The notes beneath the pieces are model-generated. The model was not told the DNA's origin, did no database searches, and worked only from the letters and a program-made list of their open reading frames with translations. The position numbers and the translations under genes are program-made. This document shows, piece after piece, positions 22,259 to 32,522 of a stretch of 64,000 bases of DNA. This DNA comes from Bryoerythrophyllum caledonicum (Eukaryota > Streptophyta > Bryopsida > Pottiales > Pottiaceae): contig OZ020521.1 in the NCBI GenBank assembly GCA_963971425.1, positions 9,441,519 to 9,505,518 on the forward strand, read 5' to 3'. Every line of letters begins with the position of its first letter. Position 1 is the first letter of the stretch.

Positions 22259-24682
22259 ATGTCTGAAGGAAGTACAAGTAGAGGGAGCTCCGACATGTCG
22301 GAAGGAGGAACAAGCAACGGTGTTGAAGGCCATGACTTCGAAAGCCGACCAGGTGATAGCTCACAGTTGGCAGACGTGGAACTGGCCCGGTCGCAGCTCT
22401 CAAAAGGGGAGGTGAAGCTGGAGGTGAAACTCGGTCAGATAGAACACACATTAAGCGGTGATTCTCTCATCGGGAAGACAGGTCTAGGTTACTACGACCT
22501 CAGAATCGCCGGTCGGATGCTGACAGACTACATCAACGACCTGATCACGTCCAACGCCTCACCCGACACGATCGTGCAGTTGAAGATTCAGGAGTACAAA
22601 GACCTCCGCGACGAACTCAAGGAGGCGAAGAAGTGGGATTCTGGAGACAGCTCTAGCCACGAACATCTCCTGATCACACCACAGCAACGAAACAAACTGA
22701 TTCTTATGCTGCACGATTACCAATCTGTTCTAGAACCTGAGAATCAGGCTGAGGATCAGATTGAGTCGCCGAGTCGGCTTTTGGATCTCGAACCGGAACT
22801 GAGATTTCACGGGGGAGAAGACGAGTCTGAGATCTCTACAGAAGTCCCACTGTACATCTCGGATTCTGATTTCTCGCATGGGCATGTATACGCGGTGACG
22901 CTCACGGTGGCTCTGGAGGCATGCGAGAAGTACGTTCACGAGTTTAAGAACGTCCTTCCCAGCGTCGTGATCTTCACGCGCCTGTGCAAGTACCTGGTCG
23001 GAACGGTGTCGCCCGTTGCAGGAGCCAAATTCGAGCGGTACCGTATCGTGTTGGATCTGCTTCACAAAATGGATCCCGAGGACGCGCCGATCCCGAGTAA
23101 CCTCCGCAACAGCATCAGTTTCTGCTTCGAATCACTCGTCGGGCTGGCGCGGCGGTTCCAGCTCGTGGAGGAACTGCTACGCAAGTGTAGTAGCCCGGAG
23201 TGGTACAAATCCGCTCTGGAGCTAGCGAACGTTCGCCCCCGGAAGCACAAGACGCGCTTGTCGGAATTCTCGCTCTCGGTTCGCAACTGCGAGTGGAGTC
23301 TCGACATCGTCGAGCTCGCGTTTCATGCACTCGAAAAGCTGCTCACTCAGGGACAGTACACCGTGAAAGACACCTCGTTCAAGTGGTCCTCCGAGAAGGG
23401 GCGCATGGTGCTGCAGATTCCAGGAAAACTCGACAGGCAGAACACCATGGAGGAGCTGACTCAGCTGAGCAAGGAGTGGCGCGCCATGGAAGAAGACGAC
23501 CTGGTGGAGCTCGTCGAGAAACTAGAGGGCCTGGTGAAATCCGAGCAGGAGAGGAAGCATCTAATCTTTCGCCGCAGCACGAACGCTGAGCGCATCGCGA
23601 GTTTTCTGAGCGAGAAGCTCCAGGGCCCGACTCCCGAGGTCGGAACCTACATCCCGTACTCCTTTAGCAAGCTAATCGACCCGTCCAACTTGAAATATCT
23701 CGAGTATCTCGACAAGGGAAGCTCCGGAATGGTGGCCATCCACGACTGGTTCGGGATGAAGGTCGCGGTGAAGAGCGTCAGAGCCATCGGCTTAAGCAGA
23801 GCGAAGTTCGAGCAAGAAGCCGCAGTTCTCGCAATGTCGCAACATCCCAACGTGGTGCGCCTCATTGGCTGCGGATTCCTGGAGAAGATCTCCTCCGGAT
23901 CCGGAACAGGGCAGCTCGTGATGGAGCTCATGGATCACGATCTCCGCAGCATCATCGAGTACCGCCAGTCAGTGCTCCCAAGCGGCTTCAGTCCGTTCTC
24001 GCCCATGGTCGCCATAGACCTCATGCTGCAGATCGCCCAAGCCATGCTCTATCTTAATGAGAATCGCATCCTGCACCGCGACTTAAAGGCAAAGAACGTG
24101 CTTGTGAACATCTGCAAGCCGTTGAAGCTGACCTCCAAGGGATCGGACACCGCCAACACGAGCTTGATGGGGATGGCGTCTGTCTCCGCAGTGCTACCCC
24201 ACACGCAGGAGAATTACGTCGCGAAGCTGGCGGATTTTGGCCTGGCGAGATGCCGCCCCCAATCCTCGTATGTGACCACTGCCATGGTAGGCACCACTGG
24301 TTGGAGAGCGCCTGAGATCTTCCACGTTCCGGACTCGGAGCTGGAAAATGTATACAAGTGGCCTGCGGATGTTTACTCGTTTGCCATGACTGGGTACGAG
24401 ATTGTCACCGGGAAGCTGCCGTTTGAGGAGGAGCCGCACTACAGCTTGCATGGTAAGATTCTGGCTGGCGAGAGACCTTCCTTTGAGAACCTAAGACAGG
24501 AATTTCCGGAGGCCGTGAAGGAACTCATTCAGGACTGCTGGGCGACGGATCCGAACGACCGGCCCAGCTTTAAAGACATTGTGAAGCGATTGTGGGAGTG
24601 CAAGGTGCTCGCTATCTTGCCTGGGTTTGAGCGCAAGATCATGCAGACAGCTTCTGCACCTGCTTCAGGAAGGTTTCACTGA
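22259..24682 (+). CDS. TKL-type protein kinase with long helical N-terminus, intronless
   Basis: An 807-aa protein from one exon. Residues 1-480 are mainly charged, probably helical sequence after a Ser/Gly-rich start (1-40). The kinase domain runs about 485-795: glycine loop GSSGMV, catalytic Lys K505 in VAVKSV, HRDLKAKN with Asp608, DFG at 659-661, TTGWRAPEIF (activation segment and APE) and DVYSFAMTGYEIVTG. All key residues are present, so it is predicted to be catalytically active. The kinase part fits the plant TKL/RAF group. From memory, the overall layout recalls moss kinases and plant MLKL-like (DUF1221) proteins, but the N-terminus was not verified. No signal peptide or membrane segment is seen. 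Base composition is GC-rich compared with its surroundings, typical of a conserved single-exon gene or an old retrocopy. Confidence 0.9.
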   Translation: MSEGSTSRGSSDMSEGGTSNGVEGHDFESRPGDSSQLADVELARSQLSKGEVKLEVKLGQIEHTLSGDSLIGKTGLGYYDLRIAGRMLTDYINDLITSNASPDTIVQLKIQEYKDLRDELKEAKKWDSGDSSSHEHLLITPQQRNKLILMLHDYQSVLEPENQAEDQIESPSRLLDLEPELRFHGGEDESEISTEVPLYISDSDFSHGHVYAVTLTVALEACEKYVHEFKNVLPSVVIFTRLCKYLVGTVSPVAGAKFERYRIVLDLLHKMDPEDAPIPSNLRNSISFCFESLVGLARRFQLVEELLRKCSSPEWYKSALELANVRPRKHKTRLSEFSLSVRNCEWSLDIVELAFHALEKLLTQGQYTVKDTSFKWSSEKGRMVLQIPGKLDRQNTMEELTQLSKEWRAMEEDDLVELVEKLEGLVKSEQERKHLIFRRSTNAERIASFLSEKLQGPTPEVGTYIPYSFSKLIDPSNLKYLEYLDKGSSGMVAIHDWFGMKVAVKSVRAIGLSRAKFEQEAAVLAMSQHPNVVRLIGCGFLEKISSGSGTGQLVMELMDHDLRSIIEYRQSVLPSGFSPFSPMVAIDLMLQIAQAMLYLNENRILHRDLKAKNVLVNICKPLKLTSKGSDTANTSLMGMASVSAVLPHTQENYVAKLADFGLARCRPQSSYVTTAMVGTTGWRAPEIFHVPDSELENVYKWPADVYSFAMTGYEIVTGKLPFEEEPHYSLHGKILAGERPSFENLRQEFPEAVKELIQDCWATDPNDRPSFKDIVKRLWECKVLAILPGFERKIMQTASAPASGRFH

Positions 24683-25734
24683 CTAACAAATTTAGTTTCT
24701 TAGCTAGCTTGAGGAAAGGTTTTAGTTAGCTTTTCCTAAGACAAGTTTTCCAGTGGACCAATCAGTCTTAGTTACGTAATCAGGGTAAGCATTATTTCGT
24801 TGTAAGCTAGTAGTGCCATTCTTTGTCTTTCATAGCGCCCACAGTCCCACGCTTTATACTGCCAAACAAGACTTGGCAGGGCTCTGATGTGGTGATTATA
24901 TGAGCACTGGGAGCAATACAATAGACACAGCAACCCACGATACACGAGGACCAGGAAATCCACTCCCTTTCAATGTAAAGTTGAATCGGACTAAAAAGGT
25001 GCTTCTAGGACTTATTTTAAAGAATAGTGTGCAATATATTGAAACCTTATTGCGCTCACACCTTCACCAGAGCTGCAAAACATCCATTGTCATAAATCAC
25101 AATTGGAATCCATACATCTCGTCGACATTCACAAGTCCTCTGCAACTGAAAAGAAGAAAAACCTGTACATATGCCAGTCACTCTCACTTGCACTGCAGAG
25201 AAGCAACCTTCACCAGGGGATAAAAACAACCACTCTCAATAACCAGACTATGCAAGGTACATAGCAACCAAGATTCACAGATGCTGTCCAATTCAACCAA
25301 AAGAAACCTAAAAGAATGGCATTGCACGCAACGTGACCACCTTCACGGGGAATAAAGACGATCACTGTCATTAATCAGACTTCGCAATTTTGATTCACAA
25401 TTTGAACAGAACCGAAACCTAAAAGGATGAGCATTCACTCATTAAATGCATTGCTTCACCTTCACCAGAGATCCAAAAACAACCACTATCATTAATCAGA
25501 CTAGTACGCAAGTGTTGTTACCATCGCTCTTTCTAGTCCACATTCACAGGTCCTGACTGGCATTGCACACAAGTGACGGCCTTCACCGGAGATACAAAAC
25601 GAACACTGTTATTAATCAGACTATGCAAGTTACATAGCAATGATAAACTGCTCTTCACAGCTCCAGTAGCACGAGCCTCTCATGGTAGTAGTACCAGCGA
25701 GAAAACATCTTCGTCTTCTCTGATGTATACCTCT
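24683..25734. other. Intergenic with short internal repeats
   Basis: After the kinase 3' end, 25040-25630 contains several loosely repeated blocks (CACCTTCACCAGAG, ACAACCACTCTCA, ATTAATCAGACTATGCAAG, CATTCACAGG) spaced about 120-170 bp apart. They resemble a degenerate tandem array. No coding gene seen. Confidence 0.45.
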
Positions 25735-26109
25735 TCATCGCCGTCGAATCCTGCTCCATATATAGGTAAGTATAGACAGGGGCGAGGAGGCATGAGATCT
25801 GAGGTCGCCTGTAACCTCAAACCCCTCGGGCCTCTGAGAGTTGGGCACAATGTACACAACTGCGTTTTCCAAGATGAAATCCGATGTGATGAGGACCTTA
25901 TTCCGGCGACCTGGAACAGTTGCAACTTTGAATCCTTGGTATGTGGACCGCTCAATAAGCTCATGAGTAAAGCAGTTATCAGCGGTCGGGTCCGCGTCTA
26001 CGGCGGAGAGGCCCTTGAGGATCTTCAGGTCTCTGTAAACCCCTGCAATGCCCTCCTTCAGCCTGATGTCCACAGTGGTCTTGTTGATGAACTTCGTGGT
26101 TAACGTCAT
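25735..26109 (-). CDS. Small unknown protein, 124 aa
   Basis: Single frame from ATG 26109 to TGA 25735. The protein starts MTLTTKFINKTTVDIRL and has a compact, beta-rich looking body (VATVPGRRNKVLITSDFIL, VVYIVPNSQRPEGFEV) with a basic tail (WSRIRRR). No signal peptide or membrane span. I do not recognise the family with certainty; the FINKTTVDIRLKEG opening resembles small uncharacterised plant proteins that start with a 'VNHT..' beta strand. It begins 72 bp after the stop of the membrane-protein gene on the same strand. Confidence 0.55.
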   Translation of the reverse strand: MTLTTKFINKTTVDIRLKEGIAGVYRDLKILKGLSAVDADPTADNCFTHELIERSTYQGFKVATVPGRRNKVLITSDFILENAVVYIVPNSQRPEGFEVTGDLRSHASSPLSILTYIWSRIRRR

Positions 26110-26181
26110 CGCTCAAGCGGGGCCTGCACAACCACCACCGATTAATCTTCCATTGAGGTAATCTTCACTTTCAGAGGAGGT

Positions 26182-27064
26182 TTACACAAGCTTACTTGGA
26201 CTCTCATCTGGCAAGAGAGTGGGTCCAGGGTTGCACAAAATCTGGCGGATCGAGACCACAAATGTGACAGAGAAGATGATGAGCACGACTGCAATCGCAA
26301 GAAACGATGCGTTGAGCCACCACGACCTCTTCCTGCCCTCCTGCTTTTTCTGCGCTTTGGCGTCCTTGAAATCGAAATTCTTCCCGTGTACCCTCAGCCA
26401 CAACAGCCAACTGATCAAGTCCTGCAATCCACGTTGAAAAATCAGATTACGGGAAAGCGAAAACGAACGAAAAATAAGGTCACAGAGAAGTGGGTTCTAC
26501 CCTGCGAGTGCGCTCGTCGTTGGCGATGGTGTGCTCCAGCTCCTTGATCTTCCGCAGCTTCAGAAGCACCCCGATGATGCACACGAAGGACGCAAGCGCC
26601 GACAGCAGCGTCGCAGTCCAGGTGTTGTTGCAATGCAGCAGGTTGGACTGCGCGACGGCCGTGAGCAGCACGCCTTGGAAGACGCTATAGAATCCTAGAA
26701 GCTGGTACACCTCGTTCTGGAAGTCGGAGCTCTGCTTGCGCTTCCTGTCGATCCGCGACGTGAACAGCTTATCCTTCTTGCTCCACGACTTGAGCGCCTC
26801 CTTGCACAGATTCGCATGCGTCCGCTCGATGCCCTTCACCCACAGAATGTTCTCAATCTCCTCCAACGCATCGTTATCCTCGTCCTTCCCGGACCTGGAA
26901 ATCAATGGCTCCCCAAGAGTACCCACAACAGCGGGCCCCTCAACTTCCCCACTCTCCTCAACTTCCCCACTCTCCTCAACTTCCCCACTCTCCTCAACTT
27001 CCCCACTCTCCTCAACATTCACCACATGCGCACCAACCAACTCAACTCCAGGTGCTTGCGACAT
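26182..27064 (-). CDS. Unknown membrane protein, 267 aa, two exons
   Basis: Exon 1 is 27064-26501 and exon 2 is 26421-26182. The 79-bp intron has donor GTAGAA and acceptor TTGCAG, phase 0, joining ...DERTRR to DLISWLL.... The N-terminus is acidic with four EESGEV repeats. A conserved-looking core follows (NILWVKGIERTHANLCKEAL, RKRKQSSDFQNEVYQLLGFY). Three hydrophobic spans are visible: about residues 121-137, 148-165 and 217-240. The pattern suggests a small plant integral membrane protein; function unknown. A possible acceptor (CTTCTCGCAG) just upstream of the ATG suggests a 5' UTR intron. Confidence 0.7.
26941..27012. repeat. 18-bp coding tandem repeat, four perfect units
   Basis: Four identical copies of CAACTTCCCCACTCTCCT on the + strand encode EESGEV repeats in the membrane protein on the - strand. 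Units are a multiple of three, so copy number can vary without breaking the frame. Confidence 0.95.
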
Positions 27065-27412
27065 CCCTGCGAGAAGAAACCCGCCGTCTTCACCAAACCA
27101 ACCTAAACCTCAACTCACATTCAAATCCTAGGAGCATCATCAAAATATGAAAAGAGTCGGCAAGCTCACCTCGATCGAGTCGGTGCTGGAATGAGATCAA
27201 GGTCACCTCAAGCCCACTCTTCACGACACCTGCTAAGGATTAGAAAAAGTCCCCTTTCCCTGACGTGCACAGACAAATCCCGGTTGCTGCGAAAGCCACA
27301 CCAGCTATCAACTGAGTTCCACCCCTGATAAACTTTTTTTCAAAACGCGGTGTCTGTACGAGACTAGGTCGCGGACGCCTCACCTGTCTGTAGCGTATAT
27401 TCTATTACGCTC

Positions 27413-27601
27413 ATGGCGTTGAAGGGCCGTCGCTATTTCCACGACTCGGAGCATCTTGTAGCGGATGCTGACTCTCGACCCTTCCAAGTTCCCAAATTTC
27501 AGCAGATTCGAGTTGCAGGCGCCTCGCTAAAGAAAATGAACCTTCACTTGCAGACAAGTTTGGACACACAGCTCATATCCTTGCTCACTGAACTCGCTTG
27601 A
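27413..27601 (+). CDS. Short hypothetical protein, 62 aa
   Basis: ATG 27413 to TGA 27601, starting MALKGRRYFHDSEHLV. No recognised domain. It lies divergent to the membrane-protein gene, 348 bp away. Could be the first exon of a longer gene or a chance frame. Confidence 0.25.
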   Translation: MALKGRRYFHDSEHLVADADSRPFQVPKFQQIRVAGASLKKMNLHLQTSLDTQLISLLTELA

Positions 27602-28053
27602 AGAATCAAAGGTCCATTGGTACACTGGTTTGGTGTCATGGGCAGTGAATGACTTGTAAATGCTATAAGTTTTCACTCTTGATGAATATTTTTACCGACT
27701 ATGTCCACTATAATCCCCCTCTTTGAGTAGTGTAGATTGTTGTGCTCTTAGTAAAAATTTATATCAAAAGTAAAAACTTACAGCATTTACAATTCATTTA
27801 CTGCACATGGCACTAAACATCAAAATCAGTGTAGTGATGAGCGTCAAAACGATTCATGTGTAACGTAGCTAGATGGCTTTCTAGAGACGTTTGTGGACAA
27901 GGGAATCTCAATGAGGTGGCAGTATTTTGCGAGTTACCTGCCATGATTCAGCTTCTGCGAGTCTGATATTTCGGTTACTACTGACTAGGATTCGAGGCAT
28001 CTGCTTTCATTTGCGTTACCAAGGATCAAAGTACAACTGCCATGGATGCCTTA
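27602..28053. other. Intergenic, nothing recognised
   Basis: AT-rich, no coding signal. A short imperfect inverted repeat (AGTAAAAATTTATATC ... AAAAGTAAAAACTTAC) lies near 27750. Confidence 0.35.
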
Positions 28054-28389
28054 GAGCATCCCCACCCTACCCGCTCCCTGCTGCGGTGGTGTGGAGTTAT
28101 TTATGATATGTAGGGTGAGAACTCAAGAGGAAGCCCCACCGGCTCACAGTTGAGCCGTATGCCCAGAAGAATCCTATAGGCTACACCACCCAAGATGCGA
28201 GAATATAGAATGTTTGCAATGAATGCAACCAATCAGTGGACCACCGAGCTACTGCCAGCGGGCCCGCTGCTCAAACATCAGCGAAGTGTGCAGAAGAAGG
28301 GTGGTAGGGCGCCCGGTGGTTGGGCCCCGCCACTATTCAATGCAAATGCATTGAATGCCCACCAGGTTTGAGTACCGGTGGGGATGCTC
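28054..28389. mobile_element. Harbinger/Tourist-like MITE with TTA duplication
   Basis: A 336-bp element opens GAGCATCCCCACC and closes with its exact complement GGTGGGGATGCTC. It is flanked by TTA on both sides (28051-28053, 28390-28392). GAGCATC termini and a 3-bp TTA/TNA duplication are typical of plant PIF/Harbinger MITEs. No coding capacity. Confidence 0.85.
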
Positions 28390-28440
28390 TTACGAGGTCA
28401 CTGGCCGGCTGTATATTTGTACCAGGGCAGCCTTTCATTT

Positions 28441-28969
28441 TGTTAAAGTAAAAGTCAACTAGGTGATCACCTGCATGTTAACCAGCAGTCAGTCCTAGTC
28501 AACCTAAAAACGATCAATAGTTTCTATATCCGCATGAGGTAAAAGAAGCTTATGTTTCTATATCCGCTCAAAGTAAAGTGAGCTTGTGTTAACTCTAAGT
28601 TAACTCCACCTTCTATGGTGGGAGGAAAGTATAAAAGGCAACTCTCCCACAGAGTTGAACACACTTCTCCATAGCTGTATATGTTTTCAATATATGTGTG
28701 TTATTTGCTCTCTCCCTTATATTTGCTCTCTCTCTCTTATATTTTGGTTTCCTTAAAGTTTGTAGCTCTATTTCCTTAGAGTATATAGCTCTATCTTAAC
28801 ACATTTGAGAGGATTTTGTTTAAGTTTTGAGCTCCTTGAATCGAATTAGAAGAAAATTAGATTACAGAGTGTAAGCCACTTTCTGATGACAGTAGAGTTA
28901 TCTATAAACTACCCACTGCCTAGTAAGTCCTCTACATTTCAGAATCTCCTTATTTAGCCTAGACAAACA
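28441..28969 (+). mobile_element. Copia-like LTR (529 bp)
   Basis: Starts TGTTAAAGTAAAAG and ends ...AGACAAACA, directly followed by TTGGTCC, the position where plant Copia elements carry a TTGGTATCAGAGC primer-binding site (here diverged after TTGGT). It contains a TATA box and CT-rich leader. No second LTR or polymerase gene was found downstream, so this is a remnant 5' LTR. Confidence 0.5.
28630..28636 (+). promoter_or_regulatory. TATA box in the LTR
   Basis: TATAAAA preceded by a GGGAGGAAAG tract and followed about 35 bp later by the probable transcription start region (CACACTTCTCC). Position within the LTR fits a U3/R boundary. Confidence 0.5.
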
Positions 28970-30924
28970 TTGGTCCAAACCCAAGGCTTGGTGAGTTGGT
29001 TGGTTAGTCGCCCAACCCTGGCCCTCTCACAGGCGACCCGTTCTCGGCCGGCCACGATGTCGCCACGCGACGGCGCCTGACCCTAGCCTCTCGCCCGCGA
29101 CCCGTTCCCCGCCCGCCATAGTGTCGCTACGCCACAACGCCGCAGCCACGTTGCCTGCCCGCCACGTAACCTCCCCGCCACGTTGGCCACGCGTGACTGG
29201 TCGGCCGCTCGACATCCCTCGCCCGGTTTCATCCTCTTCCAGTTTTCATCCGCCTCCCTAACCGTCGTTGTGTCACTTCTTGAAGATAAGTTACCTACCG
29301 ATGTCCATAGACGTCTTCTTCACTTAAATGCCTTGTTGTCCGGATTGTACCATTGTCTTGAATGCTTACAACCGCCTTTGGCATTCGATGCAGCCGTGGA
29401 TTATGGCAGCTTGTGATGACCAATGCCTGGAGGATAGGTTTTTCTCTATTCGAGTAGCTTTTTGTGTTGTCATTGTTGCATTGAGAGCCATTGATTGAGC
29501 GGGGGATTGACGAATACCGCGAGATTCTGGGAGAGTAGTTGATTTGGGGAGGGCGGGATCGTGAGAGACGGATTAGGGTTATGGAAAGGCTATGATCCGG
29601 ATTTGGAATTAGTGGAATTGTACATTCAGTGTGTGTGAAGGTGGGAGATGTGATTTGGTCGTGACGTCCTCCGGTAAGTGCTGGTCCGAGCCCGGCTTTG
29701 GAGTATCGGGCAGAAGTCGAAGGCGACAGGGTGTCGGACATCATGGAAGGCGACCGAGGTGGAAGGGATGTTGGTCGAGCGGGCGGCCGAGGTGGAAGGG
29801 GTGTCGAGCGATGGGGTGAAATTTGGTAGCGCTTGATTGAGGCGTCATTGTGCCTGGCCGAATCGACCGTTGCGCACGTCCATGGAGAGTGAGGATTGGA
29901 AGTGGAAGTGGAAGGCGACCGACGTGGAAGGGGATCAGGCGATAAGAGCGGCAGTACTTGCGGGTGCGCGCGTCTTCAGCCATGCCGTGAGGCGGTCACT
30001 CAGCTAGCAGCTATGGTTGGGCGCATTTTGAGGTGTGTGGTGGGGCGCTCGCACGGGCATAGACTGCGGCTCGCTGTGTTCTAGGGTGCTTGGTGAGGGG
30101 CTCGCTTGAGCACTATCCGCGGTTGGACGCAGCGCGAGGCACGTGCTGAGGAGGTTGCTCTGGCACCACCTACAATGGTGTGTGGGCGTATAGGGAGGTG
30201 TTGCTTGCCGCAGCACTTAGGGGGGAGCGCGTGTTCCGGACGTTGCGGACCTGACTTCTGTGGCTGGCAAGGGCACCTTCAACCTTACCCACAGTGAAGG
30301 CGATCGAAGAGCAGTAGCGCCACCAAGGAGGCATGCGTTCCCTTGTTCAATGTCCTATCCTGAATTAGGGTTTGGAACTTCTCTAAGGGTCTAGGATTTA
30401 GGGTCGTTTTAACAATCTTGCCTTTTACAATGAACCTATTTGTTTGTAGTCATTGTTGTCCGCTTGTAGTGTACCAACCTGTAATTGTGGGATGCCTTTC
30501 AGGGTTTTCTACGTGTCCATCTACAAGCCACTGCTCTTGTGTACCTCCTTAGTATCCTATAGAGAATCAGAGATGTAAGAATACAACATCATGTGCATCA
30601 TTAGGTTTTAGAGTAAGTATAGCAATTAGGCTGAGGCGCCTCACAGTCTAAGGTTACTTTAGGTTTTAGGAGTAGTTGAATAGGACACGTTAAGGGTACT
30701 CTTTAGCGTCGAGACTCATTGAAATCATCCAATTACCTATGGCGCCCAACTCAACGGATCCAATGAGGCTCAAAACCCTTCTGCAAGTTGTTTGCTCTAT
30801 TTATTGCATATTAAGGTATAGGTTATCACATCACATGTTTGCATATACTTTAAGGATAATGGATACTTGGTTTAATAGATTCCTTGTTTTCAACTAGCAA
30901 GTCAACAATCCTCAAACCCCAGAC
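28970..30924. other. Probable degenerate retroelement interior
   Basis: GC-rich at 29030-30300 with loosely repeated blocks (CGACCCGTTC with CCACGATGTCGCCACG near 29035-29130; GGCGACCGAGGTGGAAGGG near 29750-29800). Short frames occur on both strands but none shows a conserved domain. The last 500 bp are AT-rich and featureless. Confidence 0.35.
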
Positions 30925-31225
30925 TTGGGCAAACTCTCATATGCAGAAGTTGCTTGTGTGCTGCTCAAGAGGGTCACCATACTTGGTGTTGCTAACCTTT
31001 TGCAAGAGTGGCGTCTTCGAATCGAGATGCGTGTCCCAGGGCCTATTGAGAGGGTAAGTATTTACTACATTCGTGGCTGGAATACTGCATTATTTTGTCA
31101 TCGCTCTGAATAACGTACCTTATTTGATGCCCTCGCAACTTCACGTGCTAGGCAAGTTTGGTTTAGAAGATGTCATTATGTGCCAGGTTCGGTCGATAAA
31201 AAAAACGAGCTTGCACAGTGCGTAG

Positions 31226-31666
31226 ATGTTGAGCGAGTATGAGTGGCTATTGGTGGAGGTGAATTGTCTTTGGCGGTGTGACAATCGAAAAGAGGTTTCT
31301 CCTAGAAAGAGAGGAAAGGTCCTATTTTACTGCCAGTACTTCCATGAGAAATTCAACGACAAAGCCAAGCTTGGGTGGCATTGGATGATGAAGAAGTGCA
31401 AGAACTACAACTACGACCGGTATGGAGACTTGAGGATCTACTCCTCGCATGGGGAAAAAGGGAATGGCAAGATACAAGAGTTCTTCAACAAGTACAACAT
31501 GAGTATTTCAGATGCGGTGCGGGGGATACCCACTCGAAGACCCGGGCCGACTGTTGGTAATGTCCAGCACACGGCTCCAATTTTGATCCTCATGGAGTGC
31601 CTCAGCAGTGGCGAGGATGACATTTCGCCTCTTATTCGTAAGTGTCGACCTAGCATCAACTCCTGA
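31226..31666 (+). CDS. Unknown protein fragment, 146 aa
   Basis: ATG 31226 to stop 31666. Contains a basic, aromatic-rich stretch (YCQYFHEKFNDKAKLGWHWM, KNYNYDRYGDLRIYSSHG) that looks like real protein sequence. The 300 bp upstream also have open segments (LSYAEVACVLLKRVTILGVA at about 30930; LGKFGLEDVIMCQVRSIKK at about 31150), suggesting a longer, broken gene. Its place between retroelement debris suggests a repeat-encoded protein. No family recognised. Confidence 0.35.
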   Translation: MLSEYEWLLVEVNCLWRCDNRKEVSPRKRGKVLFYCQYFHEKFNDKAKLGWHWMMKKCKNYNYDRYGDLRIYSSHGEKGNGKIQEFFNKYNMSISDAVRGIPTRRPGPTVGNVQHTAPILILMECLSSGEDDISPLIRKCRPSINS

Positions 31667-32329
31667 ATTTGAGAGGGTCCTTCCATGACTCCACCGACCG
31701 TGGCAGAGTTCCGAGTGCAGCGTCATTTTGAAGCTGCGACCATTACGGACAGTCCGGGGAAGGCTCTTGCAGCTACTCCGAAGTATTCGGAGAAGGCCGC
31801 TACAACCAATGAGGAGTGTGTGGGAAGGTTGCTGCAAGTGATGAGGATTGTCTAGGGAAGGCTGCTGAAATTGATGAGAAGGAAGCGGACAAGGCTACTG
31901 CAAAGTCTAGCTCCAATAAGAGTTGCAAGCTTGGGCTCACTTCTGGGCGTCCTAAAGGATGGCACCTCTGGGCACTTCGCCAAACGCCCATGTGTCCCTC
32001 CGTTGGCTGCTGTGGGAATTCGTTCCCTTAAGGTTGTGGAGTAAACCTATAAATCCGACAAAAAAGAAAATTTAGGCACTATAAACAAAAAAAAATAGAT
32101 AAAGAATAGCGTAAGTAAATAGAATTAGCGAATAGGATCTCTTTATGAAATGAGAAACCTTAAACGGTACTATTTGAGTACTAATCCAAAGTCTGGACAT
32201 CCGGCCGAGACCGGACTATACCGTCGAGACTAGAATCCGGTCGAGACTAGACATCTAGACGAGACTAGAATCCGAAACCATCATCATGAGCCCAACTTCG
32301 TCCGACAGCCGGATGGACTTCGACCCAAC
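31667..32329. other. Upstream region of the gag-like relic
   Basis: Short open stretches rich in Ala, Lys and Glu at 31700-31990 look like more coiled-coil debris. At 32195-32275 the motif GAGACTAGAATCCGG is repeated several times. TGTGGGAATTCGTTCCCTTAAGG at 32009 resembles TGTGGGAACGATTACCTTAAGG at the end of the window, a hint of related LTR ends. Confidence 0.35.
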
Positions 32330-32336
32330 TATAAAA
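32330..32336 (+). promoter_or_regulatory. TATA box upstream of the gag-like gene
   Basis: TATAAAAGGGG, 187 bp before ATG 32523, followed by a CT-rich leader (CTCTCTCTCTTTTCCCC). Strong by-eye match to a plant core promoter. Confidence 0.5.
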
Positions 32337-32522
32337 GGGGACCACAGAAGGATGGTGCCACCCATTCTTTCTTTGTCATTTGAAACTCTCTCTCTTTTCC
32401 CCTGCCTTCCGTCTGCTTTGTTATTAATAGTCCAAAAGTGTATCCGATAGAACAAGAGCTTGTTCGAGGACAGTGCGTGCAGCGGTGATCGGAGAGACTG
32501 AGAGGTTAGGGTTTCGTAGACC

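Noticed and set aside
25735-26421. Small downstream gene as a third exon of the membrane-protein gene
   Set aside because: GTAAGC near 26190 and a TTGTGCAG acceptor near 26125 would allow splicing, but the join puts the small protein in the wrong frame.
31700-32040. Separate Ala/Lys-rich gene before the gag-like relic
   Set aside because: Short, multiply interrupted coiled-coil-like stretches without start or stop logic; kept only as possible repeat debris.
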